Assembly (NCBI RefSeq): GCF_003318235.1
Contig: NZ_QOCG01000002.1
Location: 101,504 to 165,503, forward strand
Length of the DNA: 64,000 bases
Direction: 5' to 3'
Source: Loktanella sp. D2R18
GTDB taxonomy: Bacteria > Pseudomonadota > Alphaproteobacteria > Rhodobacterales > Rhodobacteraceae
Of the stretch, positions 18,081-28,162 are shown one piece after another. Within the stretch, counting starts at the first letter, position 1, and every line of letters begins with the position of its first letter. The notes beneath the pieces are model-generated. The model had not been told where the DNA came from. It made no database searches and saw only the letters and a program-made list of their open reading frames with translations. The position numbers and the translations under genes are program-made.

Positions 18081-21000
18081 ATGGCATCATATCAAACACG
18101 GCAGCGCGATCCACTTTTGGACAGCGCAACGCAAGCGGCGCTTGAAAAGCGTAGCAAAGAATTGGTGGGTCTGGGCCTTGGTCTGGCAGGGCTGTTGATT
18201 GCCTTGATCGTGGGAAGTTATTCGCCGGATGACCCGAGCTGGATTTCAGCAACTGATGCGCCCGTGCAAAACTGGCTTGGCCATTTCGGTGCGTCAATTG
18301 CGGCACCGTTGATGATGGTTTTGGGGCTTGGTGTTTGGGTTGTGCCTGTGCTGTTGATGGCTTGGGGTGCCCGGTTTGTACTGCATCACGGCCAAGACCG
18401 CGCGATTGGGCGCATTATCTTTGCGCCTGTCGCGATTGTTGTGGCCGCTGTCTATGCCGCGACGTTGACACCCGGTGTCGATTGGCCTGCAAACTTTGGC
18501 CTTGGTGGGTTGTTTGGTGATACGGTTCTGGGCGTTATTTTAACAATCGTGCCGTTCGGTGCGGTCTTTGGTGTGAAATTCCTGTCTTTCTTGACGGCGC
18601 TTGGACTGGTTGCGTTGATGGCGTTTGCGCTGGGGTTTACCCGCCCTGAACTGCGTGTCGCTGGTCGGTTTCTCGTCCTTGGTACTGTGATGCTTTATGC
18701 TGGCCTGTTGAAAATGGTTGGTAAAGGGGCCGTGCTTTCTGCGCAGGCGGCGCAAGGAATGAACGCGAATATTCAGGCTTACCGGGCGAGCGCCGCAGAG
18801 CGCCGCGCCGTTGATTTCGACGAAGGCACGGAAGATCTGATCGAGGACGAGGTTCCCGTTGCCCCCACACCAGATTTCAAAGCGCGCGCTGCTGCCGTCG
18901 TTCGCGCCCGCCCGGTGATGCCCGTTGCAGAACCACGGCTGACTGGCGATGCACCGAAAATGCCGCCAGCTCCACCGCTGACCGCCTCACGTACATTGGA
19001 TATTCCCGAGGCCGCGCCGGAAACCGTGGAAACGCCGACCCAGCCCACCGGTGGCAGCTTTCTGTCCGGTTTGTTGAAACGCAACGACACGATGCCAGAG
19101 CCTGAATTGGTCACACCCGCACCGATTGCACCGATTGCGCCATTGGCCACGGATTCAGAACGCGTCACCAGCCGGATCGCGAATGCTATCAAAGCGCGTG
19201 AAATTCCACCGTCACCAACTGGCGTGCGGATTGAACCTGCGTTGACGGCGGGACGTGGCCCGCGTCCGCTTGTTTTTGCTGACCGTCAAGAACCAAGTGT
19301 TGAGACAGTCGCAGAACTTACGCCCGCGGTAGTAGCGCCTGTTGCGTCCTTGTCGATGCCAGAGGCAGAACCAGAGGTAACACGGATCTTGGAGCGCGCG
19401 CCGATTGCTGATCTTGAACCGATGCCCGAGCTTGATGATGATGACACGTCAAACCCAATGATGGACGCGGCGCCTTATGTTGCCGCACCGCATATGCCTA
19501 TTCCGCCTGCGCATGTGCCGGTTGCTCCGACGCCGGAACCGCGCGCCGTTGTGCAGCATCCGCCAAAGCGTGTGTCGCAGCCGTCGCGCCAAGCTAAGGC
19601 CGAAGCACAGCCTGCGCTGGCCTTCGACGACAAATATGCCGATTATGAGCATCCGCCGCTCAACTTGCTGATGAACCCGATTGACATCCAGCGGCATCAC
19701 CTGAGCGATGATGCGCTGGAACAGAACGCCCGCATGTTGGAAAGCGTTCTGGATGATTATGGCGTCAAAGGTGAGATCACATCTGTGCGCCCCGGCCCTG
19801 TTGTCACCATGTATGAGCTTGAGCCGGCTCCGGGTTTGAAAGCGTCACGCGTCATCGGGCTCGCCGACGATATTGCACGATCCATGTCTGCGCTGGCCGC
19901 ACGGGTTTCAACCGTGCCAGGCCGGACAGTGATCGGGATCGAACTGCCCAATGAAAACCGCGAGAAAGTTGTCTTGCGCGAAATCCTGTCACACCGTGAC
20001 TTTGGCGATGGCAATCAAAAGCTACCGCTTGCGCTTGGGAAAGATATTGGCGGAGAGCCGATTGTCGCGAATCTTGCGAAGATGCCCCACCTGCTGATTG
20101 CGGGGACCACGGGGTCTGGTAAATCGGTGGCGATCAACACGATGATCTTGTCGCTGCTTTACAAACTGACACCCGAAGAATGCCGGATGATCATGATCGA
20201 TCCTAAGATGCTGGAATTGTCTGTTTATGACGGCATCCCGCATCTGTTGTCGCCTGTTGTGACTGACCCGAAAAAGGCAGTTGTTGCCCTGAAATGGGTC
20301 GTCGGCGAGATGGAAGAACGCTATCGCAAGATGTCCAAGATGGGCGTGCGCAACATCGACGGTTACAATGGTCGCGTCAAAGATGCGCTGTCCAAGAATG
20401 AAATGTTCAGCCGCACCGTGCAGACCGGGTTTGACGATGAAACTGGCGATCCGATCTTTGAAACCGAAGAATCCACGCCAGAGGTGCTGCCGTATATCGT
20501 CGTGATCGTCGATGAGATGGCTGACCTGATGATGGTGGCCGGCAAAGAAATCGAAGCCTGCATTCAACGGCTTGCGCAGATGGCGCGGGCGTCGGGGATT
20601 CACCTGATCATGGCGACACAGCGTCCATCTGTGGACGTGATCACTGGCACGATCAAGGCGAACTTCCCAACGCGGATTTCGTTCCAAGTGACGTCAAAAA
20701 TCGACAGCCGCACGATCCTTGGTGAAATGGGTGCTGAACAGCTCTTGGGTATGGGTGACATGCTTTATATGGCGGGTGGGTCTAAGATTACGCGCGTGCA
20801 TGGGCCATTCGTGAGCGATGAAGAAGTCGAAGAAATCGTGAACCATCTCAAAGGCTTTGGTCCGCCGGAATACATGTCTGGCGTTGTCGAAGGCCCACCT
20901 GATGATCAAGGCAGCAGCATTGATCTGGTGCTTGGGCTTGGTGACGGGTCTGACACTGAAAACGCGCTTTATGATACTGCCGTGGCGATTGTGATCAAAG

Positions 21001-21152
21001 ACCGCAAGTGTTCAACGTCCTACATCCAACGCAAGCTCGCCATCGGCTACAATAAGGCCGCGCGCTTGGTTGAGCAGATGGAAGACGAAGGCGTTGTGAG
21101 TTCAGCTAACCACGTCGGTAAGCGCGAGATTTTGGTGCCTGAGCAGCAATAA
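18081..21152 (+). CDS. ftsK: DNA translocase FtsK
   Basis: 1023 residues from the ATG at 18081 (GAGGAT about 10 nt upstream); a TTG five codons earlier overlaps the previous stop but is a weaker choice. N-terminal membrane segments lie within residues 28-210, followed by a Pro/Ala-rich linker to about 520. Then comes the motor domain, with Walker A 'GTTGSGKS' at 675-682, '[20 protein letters not shown]' and '[20 protein letters not shown]'. The C-terminal gamma winged helix ('[20 protein letters not shown]') reads KOPS sites. FtsK pumps the chromosome terminus through the septum and activates XerCD. Confidence 0.97.
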   Translation: MASYQTRQRDPLLDSATQAALEKRSKELVGLGLGLAGLLIALIVGSYSPDDPSWISATDAPVQNWLGHFGASIAAPLMMVLGLGVWVVPVLLMAWGARFVLHHGQDRAIGRIIFAPVAIVVAAVYAATLTPGVDWPANFGLGGLFGDTVLGVILTIVPFGAVFGVKFLSFLTALGLVALMAFALGFTRPELRVAGRFLVLGTVMLYAGLLKMVGKGAVLSAQAAQGMNANIQAYRASAAERRAVDFDEGTEDLIEDEVPVAPTPDFKARAAAVVRARPVMPVAEPRLTGDAPKMPPAPPLTASRTLDIPEAAPETVETPTQPTGGSFLSGLLKRNDTMPEPELVTPAPIAPIAPLATDSERVTSRIANAIKAREIPPSPTGVRIEPALTAGRGPRPLVFADRQEPSVETVAELTPAVVAPVASLSMPEAEPEVTRILERAPIADLEPMPELDDDDTSNPMMDAAPYVAAPHMPIPPAHVPVAPTPEPRAVVQHPPKRVSQPSRQAKAEAQPALAFDDKYADYEHPPLNLLMNPIDIQRHHLSDDALEQNARMLESVLDDYGVKGEITSVRPGPVVTMYELEPAPGLKASRVIGLADDIARSMSALAARVSTVPGRTVIGIELPNENREKVVLREILSHRDFGDGNQKLPLALGKDIGGEPIVANLAKMPHLLIAGTTGSGKSVAINTMILSLLYKLTPEECRMIMIDPKMLELSVYDGIPHLLSPVVTDPKKAVVALKWVVGEMEERYRKMSKMGVRNIDGYNGRVKDALSKNEMFSRTVQTGFDDETGDPIFETEESTPEVLPYIVVIVDEMADLMMVAGKEIEACIQRLAQMARASGIHLIMATQRPSVDVITGTIKANFPTRISFQVTSKIDSRTILGEMGAEQLLGMGDMLYMAGGSKITRVHGPFVSDEEVEEIVNHLKGFGPPEYMSGVVEGPPDDQGSSIDLVLGLGDGSDTENALYDTAVAIVIKDRKCSTSYIQRKLAIGYNKAARLVEQMEDEGVVSSANHVGKREILVPEQQ

Positions 21153-21194
21153 CCGGCCGATGATGGTGTGCGCGCGTTTGTTCATTTAATCTCA

Positions 21195-21219
21195 AGGGTA
21201 ACAACTATACTGTTGCCCT
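21195..21219. promoter_or_regulatory. Imperfect inverted repeat over a possible -10 box ahead of Hint gene 2
   Basis: AGGGTAACA (21195-21203) and TGTTGCCCT (21211-21219) match at 8 of 9 positions around a 7-nt centre. The centre contains TATACT (21206-21211), a good -10 box for a plus-strand promoter, but no clear -35 lies at 16-18 bp. It sits 20 bp before the start codon of the Hint gene. Confidence 0.35.
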
Positions 21220-21239
21220 AAGTTTAAGTGAAGAAGCCA

Positions 21240-22280
21240 ATGCCAGTTGAAACAGTCTATACGCTAGAAGCCTCAAATATTACAATTTCGAATGGCGCAC
21301 AGCTTTCGGGTCTTACCCAAGGGGATGGGTCCCATTTGATCGGTGAAACCATCACGCTTGACAATAACGACTGGCAAACAGTTGATGTCTTTGATTCGGA
21401 TGGAAATTTCCAAGATTCAAGCGATACCCAATCCCTGAGCGGGGCACAGGTCTATGACGGGGTCCCATATGCCGATGGGCTGCGGGTAGAGGCGGAGTAT
21501 ACGCTGCTTGTCGAAGATTCTACGGGCACCCAGTACACGTTAGTGGCCTTCAACATCAATGAAGTGGGCGTTGCCTCCTTTGCTACCGTCGAGGGGCTTG
21601 CATTTGTCGGCGGTGTCGGGGGTTTCCCGCCGATTGGTGAGCCTCTCACCGTCATCTCTGCACAAGAGGGACCATCTGTGCCCTACACGACTCTTGCCTC
21701 GCCTCCGTGCTTTACGCGCGGTTGCATGATCAGTACGCCCAAGGGCACCATAGCTGTTGAGGATATTTGCGCAGGCGATCTAGTGGACACGCTGGACTCT
21801 GGCCCTCAGAAGGTCCGTTGGGTGGGGCGCGCACGGCTCCCGCGCGCCGCGCTTGTCAAAAACCCGAAATTTCTGCCCGTACTTATCAAACAAGACGCAA
21901 TAGGCGCCGGACAGCCAAGTCGCGACATTTATCTGTCGCCGCAGCATCGGGTGCTGGTCACTGGCTGGCGAGCGGAATTGCTATTCGGCGAGGCCGAAAT
22001 TTTGGTGCCTGCCGCTAAGCTGGCAAATGATCACTCTGTTATCGCGGATGAAATGTCAGGCGATATCGAATATTTTCATATCATGTTCGACCACCACGAA
22101 ATTGTCTGCAGCGATGGGCTTTGGAGCGAAAGTTACCTGCCCGGGGTCGCGGAAACTGGGGCCATCGAGACGGAACGAGAACTTGAAGCTTTGTTTCCCG
22201 AACTATCAAAAAACGACGTTAAAAAAGTATCTGCGCGCGTTTGTATCTCGGACAAGCGTACCGCTATTTTGAATGCTTAG
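21240..22280 (+). CDS. Hint-domain protein 2
   Basis: 346 residues from the ATG at 21240; a GTG four codons earlier is possible. The N-terminal 155 residues ('VYTLEASNITISNGAQLSG' and on) are acidic and beta-rich, with no recognised family and no signal peptide. The Hint_2 module runs from Cys157 ('CFTRGCMISTPKGTIAVED'), through 'LSPQHRVLVTGWRAELLFGE', to 'EYFHIMFDHHEIV' and 'WSESYLPG'. It is close in sequence to the Hint module of the convergent gene at 22323, while the N-terminal halves differ. It follows ftsK. Confidence 0.85.
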   Translation: MPVETVYTLEASNITISNGAQLSGLTQGDGSHLIGETITLDNNDWQTVDVFDSDGNFQDSSDTQSLSGAQVYDGVPYADGLRVEAEYTLLVEDSTGTQYTLVAFNINEVGVASFATVEGLAFVGGVGGFPPIGEPLTVISAQEGPSVPYTTLASPPCFTRGCMISTPKGTIAVEDICAGDLVDTLDSGPQKVRWVGRARLPRAALVKNPKFLPVLIKQDAIGAGQPSRDIYLSPQHRVLVTGWRAELLFGEAEILVPAAKLANDHSVIADEMSGDIEYFHIMFDHHEIVCSDGLWSESYLPGVAETGAIETERELEALFPELSKNDVKKVSARVCISDKRTAILNA

Positions 22281-22322
22281 CCGGAAAATGGCGTTTTTCG
22301 AGTAAAAGATACCCAATCCGGA

Positions 22323-23498
22323 TCACCGCTTTGCGCTTGCGTCGCTGGCAAATACTTGCGCCTCGAAGTTACGTAAACTGCGCCGCGCGAGGACATGTGG
22401 CATAGGTTGCGTTGCAAATGATTCTGGGAAAAGGCTGAACAATTCCGCTTGCCCCATATCTGTTCCATCGGTCAGTGCCTCCCAAGAGGGAAGCAGGCTT
22501 TCGCTGCATACGTTATCTGTTATGACGATTTCATGTGCTTCAAACAGGATATGAACGTAGTCGACAAAACCGGATTTGCGATACCGGATCGTTGTGTCGT
22601 TCACTAAGAATTTGGCGGGCACCAAGATTTCAGGCTCGCCGAATAGCAATTCTGCCCGCCATCCTGTGACCATCACGCGGTGGTTCGGGGATAGCTCTAA
22701 GTGGCAGCTATTCCCTATTGCGCCGGGGGCGAATTGCACCGGGGCGCTGTTTCCCAATGCGGGGAATCGTTTGCGCCCGATCCATCGAATTGGCTGATAC
22801 CCGTGGTCTGCCGTCAGGACCATGTCGCCAACTTCAAGCGTCTCGATCAGTTTTTCACCGTCTGCCGTGCTAATGTAGGTGCCTGCGACAAAGCAAACCG
22901 GGCCACCATTGATAATTTCGACATAGTCACCGATATAGAAATTGGAGTTGCCTTCTTCAATTGTCCCACCATCAATGGAAGAATTGTAATTAAGGTCGAA
23001 GTCTCGTTCGCGATCAATCGTCACTGTTGCGCCGCCATTGGCCCCGATGTTTGTTCCCGGTGCAATTGTGAGCGTATTGCTGAGCGTTGGGCCGCCGTCG
23101 GATGGTATCAGCACATTGGCGTTAAACCTGACGTAGCTATCGCCAAGGCCAGAGATGTCTGATTGGACATTCGCGGTCTGTCCCGGGTTTTGAGGCGCGT
23201 AGTTGTATTTTATCAACGACGCATCTGGTGTTCCGGTGGCGACGCTTGCGAGGTAGGCTTGGTAGTCCGCGTAGCTATCAAATATCGTGAGATCAGAGAT
23301 CGCGCTGCCGTTCCCAATCTCGCCATCCGCAGTTGGGTTGGTGACTTCGAATACAACAAGGTCGTCGGCGTCGAAGATGCTTGAGCCGTTTTGAAACGAA
23401 ACCGTGCCGGCGTTGTTGTTGCCGCCACTAGAGTTGGTATTGATGTTTCCACCTTGGATAACGTCAGCGCCTAAAACAGCGAATGATGTAGTCGCCAT
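22323..23498 (-). CDS. Hint-domain protein 3
   Basis: 391 residues from the ATG at 23498, chosen because GGAGTGGG lies upstream and the longer frame has no site. The N-terminal 200 residues are Asn/Gly/Asp-rich ('VIQGGNINTNSSGGNNNAGT') with beta-type repeats and look like an extracellular module without a Sec signal. The Hint_2 module starts at Cys202 ('CFVAGTYISTADGEKLIETL') and keeps 'LSPNHRVMVTGWRAELLFGE' and 'FEAHEIVITDNVCSESLLPS'. It converges on Hint gene 2 with a 42-bp gap. Function unknown. Confidence 0.85.
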   Translation of the reverse strand: MATTSFAVLGADVIQGGNINTNSSGGNNNAGTVSFQNGSSIFDADDLVVFEVTNPTADGEIGNGSAISDLTIFDSYADYQAYLASVATGTPDASLIKYNYAPQNPGQTANVQSDISGLGDSYVRFNANVLIPSDGGPTLSNTLTIAPGTNIGANGGATVTIDRERDFDLNYNSSIDGGTIEEGNSNFYIGDYVEIINGGPVCFVAGTYISTADGEKLIETLEVGDMVLTADHGYQPIRWIGRKRFPALGNSAPVQFAPGAIGNSCHLELSPNHRVMVTGWRAELLFGEPEILVPAKFLVNDTTIRYRKSGFVDYVHILFEAHEIVITDNVCSESLLPSWEALTDGTDMGQAELFSLFPESFATQPMPHVLARRSLRNFEAQVFASDASAKR

Positions 23499-23555
23499 AA
23501 TACCCACTCCAATAATAGTTACCGTTTTCGAACACGTTCGGCCAACATAAGGATG

Positions 23556-23581
23556 CTTGGCTAAGGTTGATACTTGGCTAA
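23556..23581. repeat. Paired CTTGGCTAA direct repeats upstream of Hint gene 3
   Basis: CTTGGCTAA occurs at 23556-23564 and again at 23573-23581, a 17-bp period, some 60-80 bp upstream of the Hint gene 3 start. An 8-bp inverted repeat, AAACCCTT/AAGGGTTT (23612-23630), lies further out. Two identical 9-mers in this position could be an operator, but nothing links them to a known regulator. Confidence 0.35.
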
Positions 23582-23660
23582 AAGGATAGGAAGCCGCGTT
23601 TAAATGAAGTAAAACCCTTTTTAAGGGTTTGGATTCTATAGACGGCACGATTGCAGGCAC

Positions 23661-23690
23661 AAAAAACCCCGCCAGATTGCTCTGACGGGG
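23661..23690 (-). terminator. Rho-independent terminator of rpsU
   Basis: Read on the minus strand, CCCCGTCAGA and TCTGGCGGGG form a 10-bp stem (one G-U pair) with the stable tetraloop GCAA, followed at once by TTTTTT. It begins 24 nt after the rpsU stop. Confidence 0.9.
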
Positions 23691-23713
23691 CTAAATTCGC
23701 TACGTTGGATTGC

Positions 23714-23920
23714 TTAGAGCAAACCTTCGCGCTGGAGCTTCTTCCGAGCCAGCTTGCGCTGACGACGGATAGCTTCTGCTTTTTCACGCGCCTTACGGAC
23801 GGATGGTTTTTCGAAATGTTGCTTAAGCTTCATTTCACGAAAAACGCCTTCACGCTGAAGTTTCTTTTTCAGAGCACGCAACGCCTGATCGACGTTGTTA
23901 TCACGAACACTAACCTGCAT
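23714..23920 (-). CDS. rpsU: 30S ribosomal protein bS21
   Basis: 68 residues. '[20 protein letters not shown]' and the basic C-terminus '[19 protein letters not shown]' are the standard bS21 sequence. bS21 sits at the mRNA exit side of the 30S platform. The start has a strong Shine-Dalgarno (GAGAGGTGG), and the gene ends at a clear intrinsic terminator, so it is a single-gene unit. It is divergent from coq9. Confidence 0.97.
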   Translation of the reverse strand: MQVSVRDNNVDQALRALKKKLQREGVFREMKLKQHFEKPSVRKAREKAEAIRRQRKLARKKLQREGLL

Positions 23921-24028
23921 GTGGTTTTCACCACCTCTCTAAGTTGGATTTGCAAAAATTGCAGGAAATGGGCACATAGCAATGACGGAACCGTTTGTCT
24001 AGTACCTACCACCGCGAGGAGAATGCCG

Positions 24029-24721
24029 ATGACGCATACAGCCATTGATCCAACCAAAGCCGCGCTGCTGGACGCGATCCTGCCGCATGTGGCCTTTGAC
24101 GGCTGGTCGCCTGTTGCTTTGTCGCTGGCGGCAAAGGAAATCGGGCTGGATGACCCTTTGACGATCTGCCCGCGCGGGGCTGTGGACCTCGCGATTGCGT
24201 TTCATCAACAAGGTGATGCTGCAATGGTCGCCGCGCTTGCGCAAACGGATATGTCAGACATGCGTTTTCGCGACAAAGTGGCCGCCGCGATTCGCTTGCG
24301 CATTGCAGCTGTTGACGACAAAGAAGCCGTGCGTCGTGGCACGACCCTGTTTGCGATGCCGCATATGGCGGCAGACGGCACAAAACTGATCTGGGGCACC
24401 GTCGATGCGATTTGGACGGCCTTGGGGGATACATCACAAGATGCGAATTGGTACAGCAAACGCATGACGTTATCCGCCGTATATGCCGCTGTTGTGCTGT
24501 ATTGGCTGGGTGATGATAGCCCCGATGGTGAAGCCACAGATGCGTTTATTGACCGCCGTATCGAAGGCGTGATGCAATTCGAAAAGGTCAAAGCGCGGGT
24601 GAAAGCAAATCCGTTATTCAAGCCGCTCACTGGGCCGCTTGACCGTATTATGGCCGGGATAAAGGCGCCAACACACCCCCCTCGCGATGATTTACCCGGC
24701 GTCTGGAAGGATCCGCAATGA
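24029..24721 (+). CDS. COQ9 family ubiquinone biosynthesis protein
   Basis: 230 residues from the second of two close ATGs: GAGGAG is about 8 nt before 24029 and too near the ATG at 24023. The family is recognised from 'LLDAILPHVAFDGWSPVALS', 'GAVDLAIAFHQQGDAAM' and 'TLSAVYAAVVLYWLGDDSPD'. COQ9 is a TetR-like fold that binds the isoprenoid quinone intermediate and presents it to COQ7; in alphaproteobacteria it is inferred to do the same. The stop overlaps the next start (ATGA). Confidence 0.92.
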   Translation: MTHTAIDPTKAALLDAILPHVAFDGWSPVALSLAAKEIGLDDPLTICPRGAVDLAIAFHQQGDAAMVAALAQTDMSDMRFRDKVAAAIRLRIAAVDDKEAVRRGTTLFAMPHMAADGTKLIWGTVDAIWTALGDTSQDANWYSKRMTLSAVYAAVVLYWLGDDSPDGEATDAFIDRRIEGVMQFEKVKARVKANPLFKPLTGPLDRIMAGIKAPTHPPRDDLPGVWKDPQ

Positions 24722-25695
24722 TGAAAGCCGTCGAAATCGCAAGCCCCGGCGGGCCTGAGGTGCTGACCCTGACGGACCGCCCGGTGCCCACGCCAGCCTA
24801 TGATCAGGTGGTGATTAAGGTCGCTTATGCCGGGATCAACCGGCCCGATGCGTTGCAGCGCGCGGGCCTATATAATCCGCCCAGGAATGCCAGTGATCTT
24901 CCGGGTCTTGAGGCGTCAGGCACCATTGCGGCGATTGGCGCAGGAGTGACATCTGTGGCGGTAGGTGATGCTGTTTGTGCTCTCTTGCCCGGCGGTGGCT
25001 ATGCCGAATACGTGGCCACACCTGCGGCGCATTGCTTGCCCGTCCCAAAGGGGCTGAGCATGGCGCAGGCGGCCTGTCTGCCGGAAACATTCTTTACGGT
25101 TTGGTCGAATGTCTTCATGCGCGGTGGATTGCAGGCGGGCGAGCGGTTTTTGGTCCATGGCGGTGGCTCTGGGATTGGCACAACGGCGATCCAACTGGCC
25201 AAAATCTTTGGTGCGCGCGTGTTTACCACGGCGGGTAACGACGAAAAATGCGCGGCTTGCGTGGGTTTGGGGGCCGAAGCCGCGTTTAACTATCACGACA
25301 TCGATTTTGTTGAAAAAATGCAAGCGCTTGGTGGGGCCGATCTGATCCTTGATATGGTAGGCGGCCCGTATATTCAGCGCAATATCAAATCATTGGCGGA
25401 TGACGGGCGATTGGTGCAAATCGCATTTCTGCAAGGGCCGAAGGTCGATATTAACCTGATGCAGGTTATGATGCGGCGGTTGACACTGACCGGATCAACG
25501 CTGCGCCCGCAATCTGACCTAGCCAAGGCGCGGATCGCGGAGCAATTGCGCGCGAACGTCTGGCCGCGGATCGCAGCGGGCGATATTGCCCCAGTGATGG
25601 ATCAAGAATTCACGCTGGCGGATGCATCAGCCTCCCATGCGCGGATGGAAAGCAACGCGCATATCGGAAAGATAGTATTGCGCGTAAATGATTAG
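24718..25695 (+). CDS. NAD(P)H:quinone oxidoreductase, zinc-free MDR family
   Basis: 325 residues starting at ATGATG (24718), AAGGA 6 nt upstream. It has the GroES-like N-domain ('YAGINRPDALQRAGLYNPPR') and the cofactor domain with 'VHGGGSGIGTTAIQLAKIFG' (about 144-163), the AXXGXXG-type NADPH loop of QOR/PIG3 proteins. The zinc ligands of alcohol dehydrogenases are absent. PIG3-type proteins reduce quinones by one electron; the exact substrate is open. It is coupled to coq9 by a 4-bp overlap, which hints at a quinone-related role. Confidence 0.88.
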   Translation: MMKAVEIASPGGPEVLTLTDRPVPTPAYDQVVIKVAYAGINRPDALQRAGLYNPPRNASDLPGLEASGTIAAIGAGVTSVAVGDAVCALLPGGGYAEYVATPAAHCLPVPKGLSMAQAACLPETFFTVWSNVFMRGGLQAGERFLVHGGGSGIGTTAIQLAKIFGARVFTTAGNDEKCAACVGLGAEAAFNYHDIDFVEKMQALGGADLILDMVGGPYIQRNIKSLADDGRLVQIAFLQGPKVDINLMQVMMRRLTLTGSTLRPQSDLAKARIAEQLRANVWPRIAAGDIAPVMDQEFTLADASASHARMESNAHIGKIVLRVND

Positions 25696-25856
25696 TGTAG
25701 GTCCGGAGCTCGGTTTTTACGACGTTCCGAGATCGCAATAATCAAAACAATTGGGACGACAAGTAAGCTCGCCCAACCTGAAAATACGCCTGCCGCAACG
25801 ATAATAAGTACAATGAGAATTGGGTTTTCTCTTTATTGTATGCTTCGTAGGCGGAT

Positions 25857-26483
25857 TTATTTTTGTCGCGGTGGAAAGGCTTTATAAACCGGCAGGTGCC
25901 AGCCGAATCCAATACTGCCTGCCCGCAGCGCAAATGCACAACCCGCGCAAGCCAGCAAGGCAAGCGGTTGGGGGAGCCCGCAGTAGAGCGCCGAGGTCGC
26001 AGCAATTCCTCCGAATAACGCGCAGGTCACGTAGAGTTCGCCTTGTTTCAGGACCAGCGGGACTTCGTTGCAGACTACATCACGCATCAACCCGCCAAAA
26101 CAGCCGGTAATAATTCCCATGATCACCACAATGCTGGGTGGTTGCCCCATCGCAATCGCCACCGCGACACCCGCCGGGACTGCAACCGCCAGCGCGCATG
26201 CATCCAGCCAAACAATCGCGCGGTAGCGGCTTTCAAAAAGATGCGCCGTGAAAAATACCAATACGGCGGCGGCTGAGGCCACGCCAATATAAGTGGGATG
26301 CGCGACCCAAAACACCACGTCGCGGTTTAAGATGATATCGCGCAATGTACCGCCACCCACCGCCGTGAGGCTGGCAATGAACACGAAACCGATCAAATCA
26401 AGCTGCGCACGGCTGGCGACCAATGCCCCTGTGAGCGCAAAGACAAACACCGAAGCGTAATCAAGGAACGCGAGCACGGTCAT
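25857..26483 (-). CDS. Trimeric intracellular cation channel (TRIC/UPF0126) family protein
   Basis: 208 residues, seven hydrophobic helices. Two UPF0126 repeats are visible: '[20 protein letters not shown]' with '[12 protein letters not shown]', and '[14 protein letters not shown]' with '[20 protein letters not shown]'. The GG-T/L-RD motif repeated in both halves is the hallmark. Bacterial TRIC homologues conduct K+ and Na+; the physiological role is unsettled. Its start overlaps the rnhA stop by 4 bp. A 160-bp gap separates it from the convergent oxidoreductase gene; that gap holds only a 46-codon hydrophobic frame without a normal start. Confidence 0.92.
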   Translation of the reverse strand: MTVLAFLDYASVFVFALTGALVASRAQLDLIGFVFIASLTAVGGGTLRDIILNRDVVFWVAHPTYIGVASAAAVLVFFTAHLFESRYRAIVWLDACALAVAVPAGVAVAIAMGQPPSIVVIMGIITGCFGGLMRDVVCNEVPLVLKQGELYVTCALFGGIAATSALYCGLPQPLALLACAGCAFALRAGSIGFGWHLPVYKAFPPRQK

Positions 26484-26929
26484 TTTTTAAAGGGCGCCAT
26501 GCCCGCGCGGGCCAGTTCATCTGCCCGTTCGTTTTCCGGGTGGCCAGCGTGGCCTTTGACCCATTCCCATGTCACGTCATGGCGCGCACGCGCTGCGTCA
26601 AGCCGTTGCCACAGATCGATATTTTTGATTTCGCCGCCTTTTTTCTTCCAGCCTTTGGATTTCCAGCCGTAAATCCATTTCGTGATCCCGTCTTTGACAT
26701 ATGAACTGTCGGTGACCAGCGTTAGCTTGGACGCGGTCGAAAGGGTTTCAAGCGCATTGATTGCGGCGAGCAGTTCCATCCGGTTATTGGTGGTGTGGGC
26801 TTCGCCGCCCTTAAGGTCACGTTCCTTGACGACGGTATCGCCGTCGCGTGCGATCAGAACCGCGCCCCAACCACCCGGACCCGGATTTCCAGAGCAAGCC
26901 CCGTCAGTGTAAACATATAAATCAGGCAT
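26480..26929 (-). CDS. rnhA: Ribonuclease HI
   Basis: 149 residues. '[20 protein letters not shown]' marks the N-terminus. The catalytic set is complete: Asp9, Glu52 ('NNRMELLAA'), Asp74 ('[12 protein letters not shown]') and Asp137 ('ERADELA'), with His127 in '[11 protein letters not shown]'. It degrades RNA in RNA-DNA hybrids, such as primers and R-loops. It overlaps the TRIC gene downstream and the methyltransferase stop upstream, so it lies inside one minus-strand operon. Confidence 0.97.
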   Translation of the reverse strand: MPDLYVYTDGACSGNPGPGGWGAVLIARDGDTVVKERDLKGGEAHTTNNRMELLAAINALETLSTASKLTLVTDSSYVKDGITKWIYGWKSKGWKKKGGEIKNIDLWQRLDAARARHDVTWEWVKGHAGHPENERADELARAGMAPFKK

Positions 26930-27525
26930 TAAATCTTCCGTGCGCGCATGATGACAAAGGGGTCGTTTGTGCCAGCCATGCCGACCTCTTGGCCCTGTTT
27001 GGTGGCAATCACATCAAAGCCCGCGTCGGTCAACAGTGCGTGTAACCCGTCAACGGTGACATAGGTATAAAGCCGATCAATCTGATCGCGTTTTTCGCCT
27101 GCACCGACCTTCATACCGATGTGGAAAATGCCGCCATCACGCAGGGCGACAGCGATAGCGCGGATGTGGCGGGGCAGGTCGGTTTCAGGGGTATGGAGCA
27201 GCGAAAAGTTTGCCCAGACCCCGTCATAGGTCGCGATCATGTCGATATCATCAAACGCCATCAGGCGTGCGCCGATGTGATGTGTTTGGTTGGCACAATC
27301 AACCATGCCCTGTGCGGCATCAACGGGGTCAGGGACCAACCCAGCGTCACGCATATGCGCTGAGGCCGTTGCGGGTCCGCAGCCGAGGTCAAGAATATGC
27401 GCGCCCTTGGGCATTGTGTCGATAAATGCCTGCAAATCAGCATCGGGCCGAGCTGTGTTGGTCATTTTGGCGTAATCGGCAGCTTTGGCGTTGTAGGTTG
27501 CGATTGTGTCTTTGTCGGGCATCAT
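26929..27525 (-). CDS. Class I SAM-dependent methyltransferase
   Basis: 198 residues. Motif I is '[20 protein letters not shown]' (about 41-60), followed by an acidic turn and '[20 protein letters not shown]', which fits motifs IV-V of the Methyltransf_11/25 families. The substrate is unknown. The first two codons are both ATG; either may serve. It ends where rnhA starts and follows the LysE gene by 22 nt, a link shared with other Rhodobacterales. Confidence 0.88.
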   Translation of the reverse strand: MMPDKDTIATYNAKAADYAKMTNTARPDADLQAFIDTMPKGAHILDLGCGPATASAHMRDAGLVPDPVDAAQGMVDCANQTHHIGARLMAFDDIDMIATYDGVWANFSLLHTPETDLPRHIRAIAVALRDGGIFHIGMKVGAGEKRDQIDRLYTYVTVDGLHALLTDAGFDVIATKQGQEVGMAGTNDPFVIMRARKI

Positions 27526-27547
27526 CTGTCCCCATTTGGTGTGGTAA

Positions 27548-28162
27548 TTATGGGTATTCGCATGCGAGCCGAAGGCCGAGTGCGGCGAAAAGTGCCGCGA
27601 ATGATCGGTTCAACCATCGCATGGTCACCGCGCTTTGCAGGACTTTGTCACGTGCGAGTGCTGCAAAAACACCATAAAATACGAAGGTCACAAAGGTGAT
27701 CGCCATGAATACACCACCCAGCATGATCATCTCTGTCGTGACGGTTTCTGCATTCCCCGAAAGAAATGGGGGCATCAGTGCAAGAAAAAAGATCGAAAGC
27801 TTGGGGTTTAGGATATTAATCAGCGCCCCCCTGCGGATGATCGCCGTGCTGGACTGTTTCGGGCCATCAGCGCGCATTGCGAGCAAGCCATCCGATTTGA
27901 GCGCCTGCCACGCCAAGTACATCAAATACCCGACACCTGCGAGTTTCACGATTTGATACAGCACTGCGCTTGTATGCAGGATCGCAGCCAACCCAAGCGT
28001 GGCGGCGAGTAGGTGCGGAATGACCCCAGCCGTACAGCCAGAGGCCGCAGCAATCGCTGCTTTGCGCCCCTGCCCAAGCCCGAGTGCGAGCGTGTAGATC
28101 ACCCCCGTGCCGGGAATAATGCAAACGATCAGCGCAGTCAGCAGAAAGGAGGCACTGATCAT
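27548..28162 (-). CDS. LysE/RhtB family amino-acid exporter
   Basis: 204 residues with about six membrane segments. The family motif is near the N-terminus ('IPGTGVIYTLALGLGQGRKA', the PGP-x5-G region), followed by 'GVGYLMYLAWQALKS' and 'LINILNPKLSIFFLALMPPF'. LysE/RhtB proteins export amino acids or homoserine lactones; substrate unknown. The first codon overlaps the ispH stop. Confidence 0.9.
   Translation of the reverse strand: MISASFLLTALIVCIIPGTGVIYTLALGLGQGRKAAIAAASGCTAGVIPHLLAATLGLAAILHTSAVLYQIVKLAGVGYLMYLAWQALKSDGLLAMRADGPKQSSTAIIRRGALINILNPKLSIFFLALMPPFLSGNAETVTTEMIMLGGVFMAITFVTFVFYGVFAALARDKVLQSAVTMRWLNRSFAALFAALGLRLACEYP

Noticed and set aside
20022..20687. 221-codon antisense frame inside ftsK
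   Set aside because: It mirrors the highly conserved motor domain; composition (His/Arg/Asp-rich) is that of an antisense shadow.
25692..25832. Minus-strand open frame of 46 codons with a strongly hydrophobic product (for example 'LIIVAAGVFSGWASLLVVPI')
   Set aside because: No ATG, GTG or TTG start in frame after the preceding stop; only an ATT could serve. It may be the tail of a decayed membrane-protein gene, but I cannot support a functional gene.
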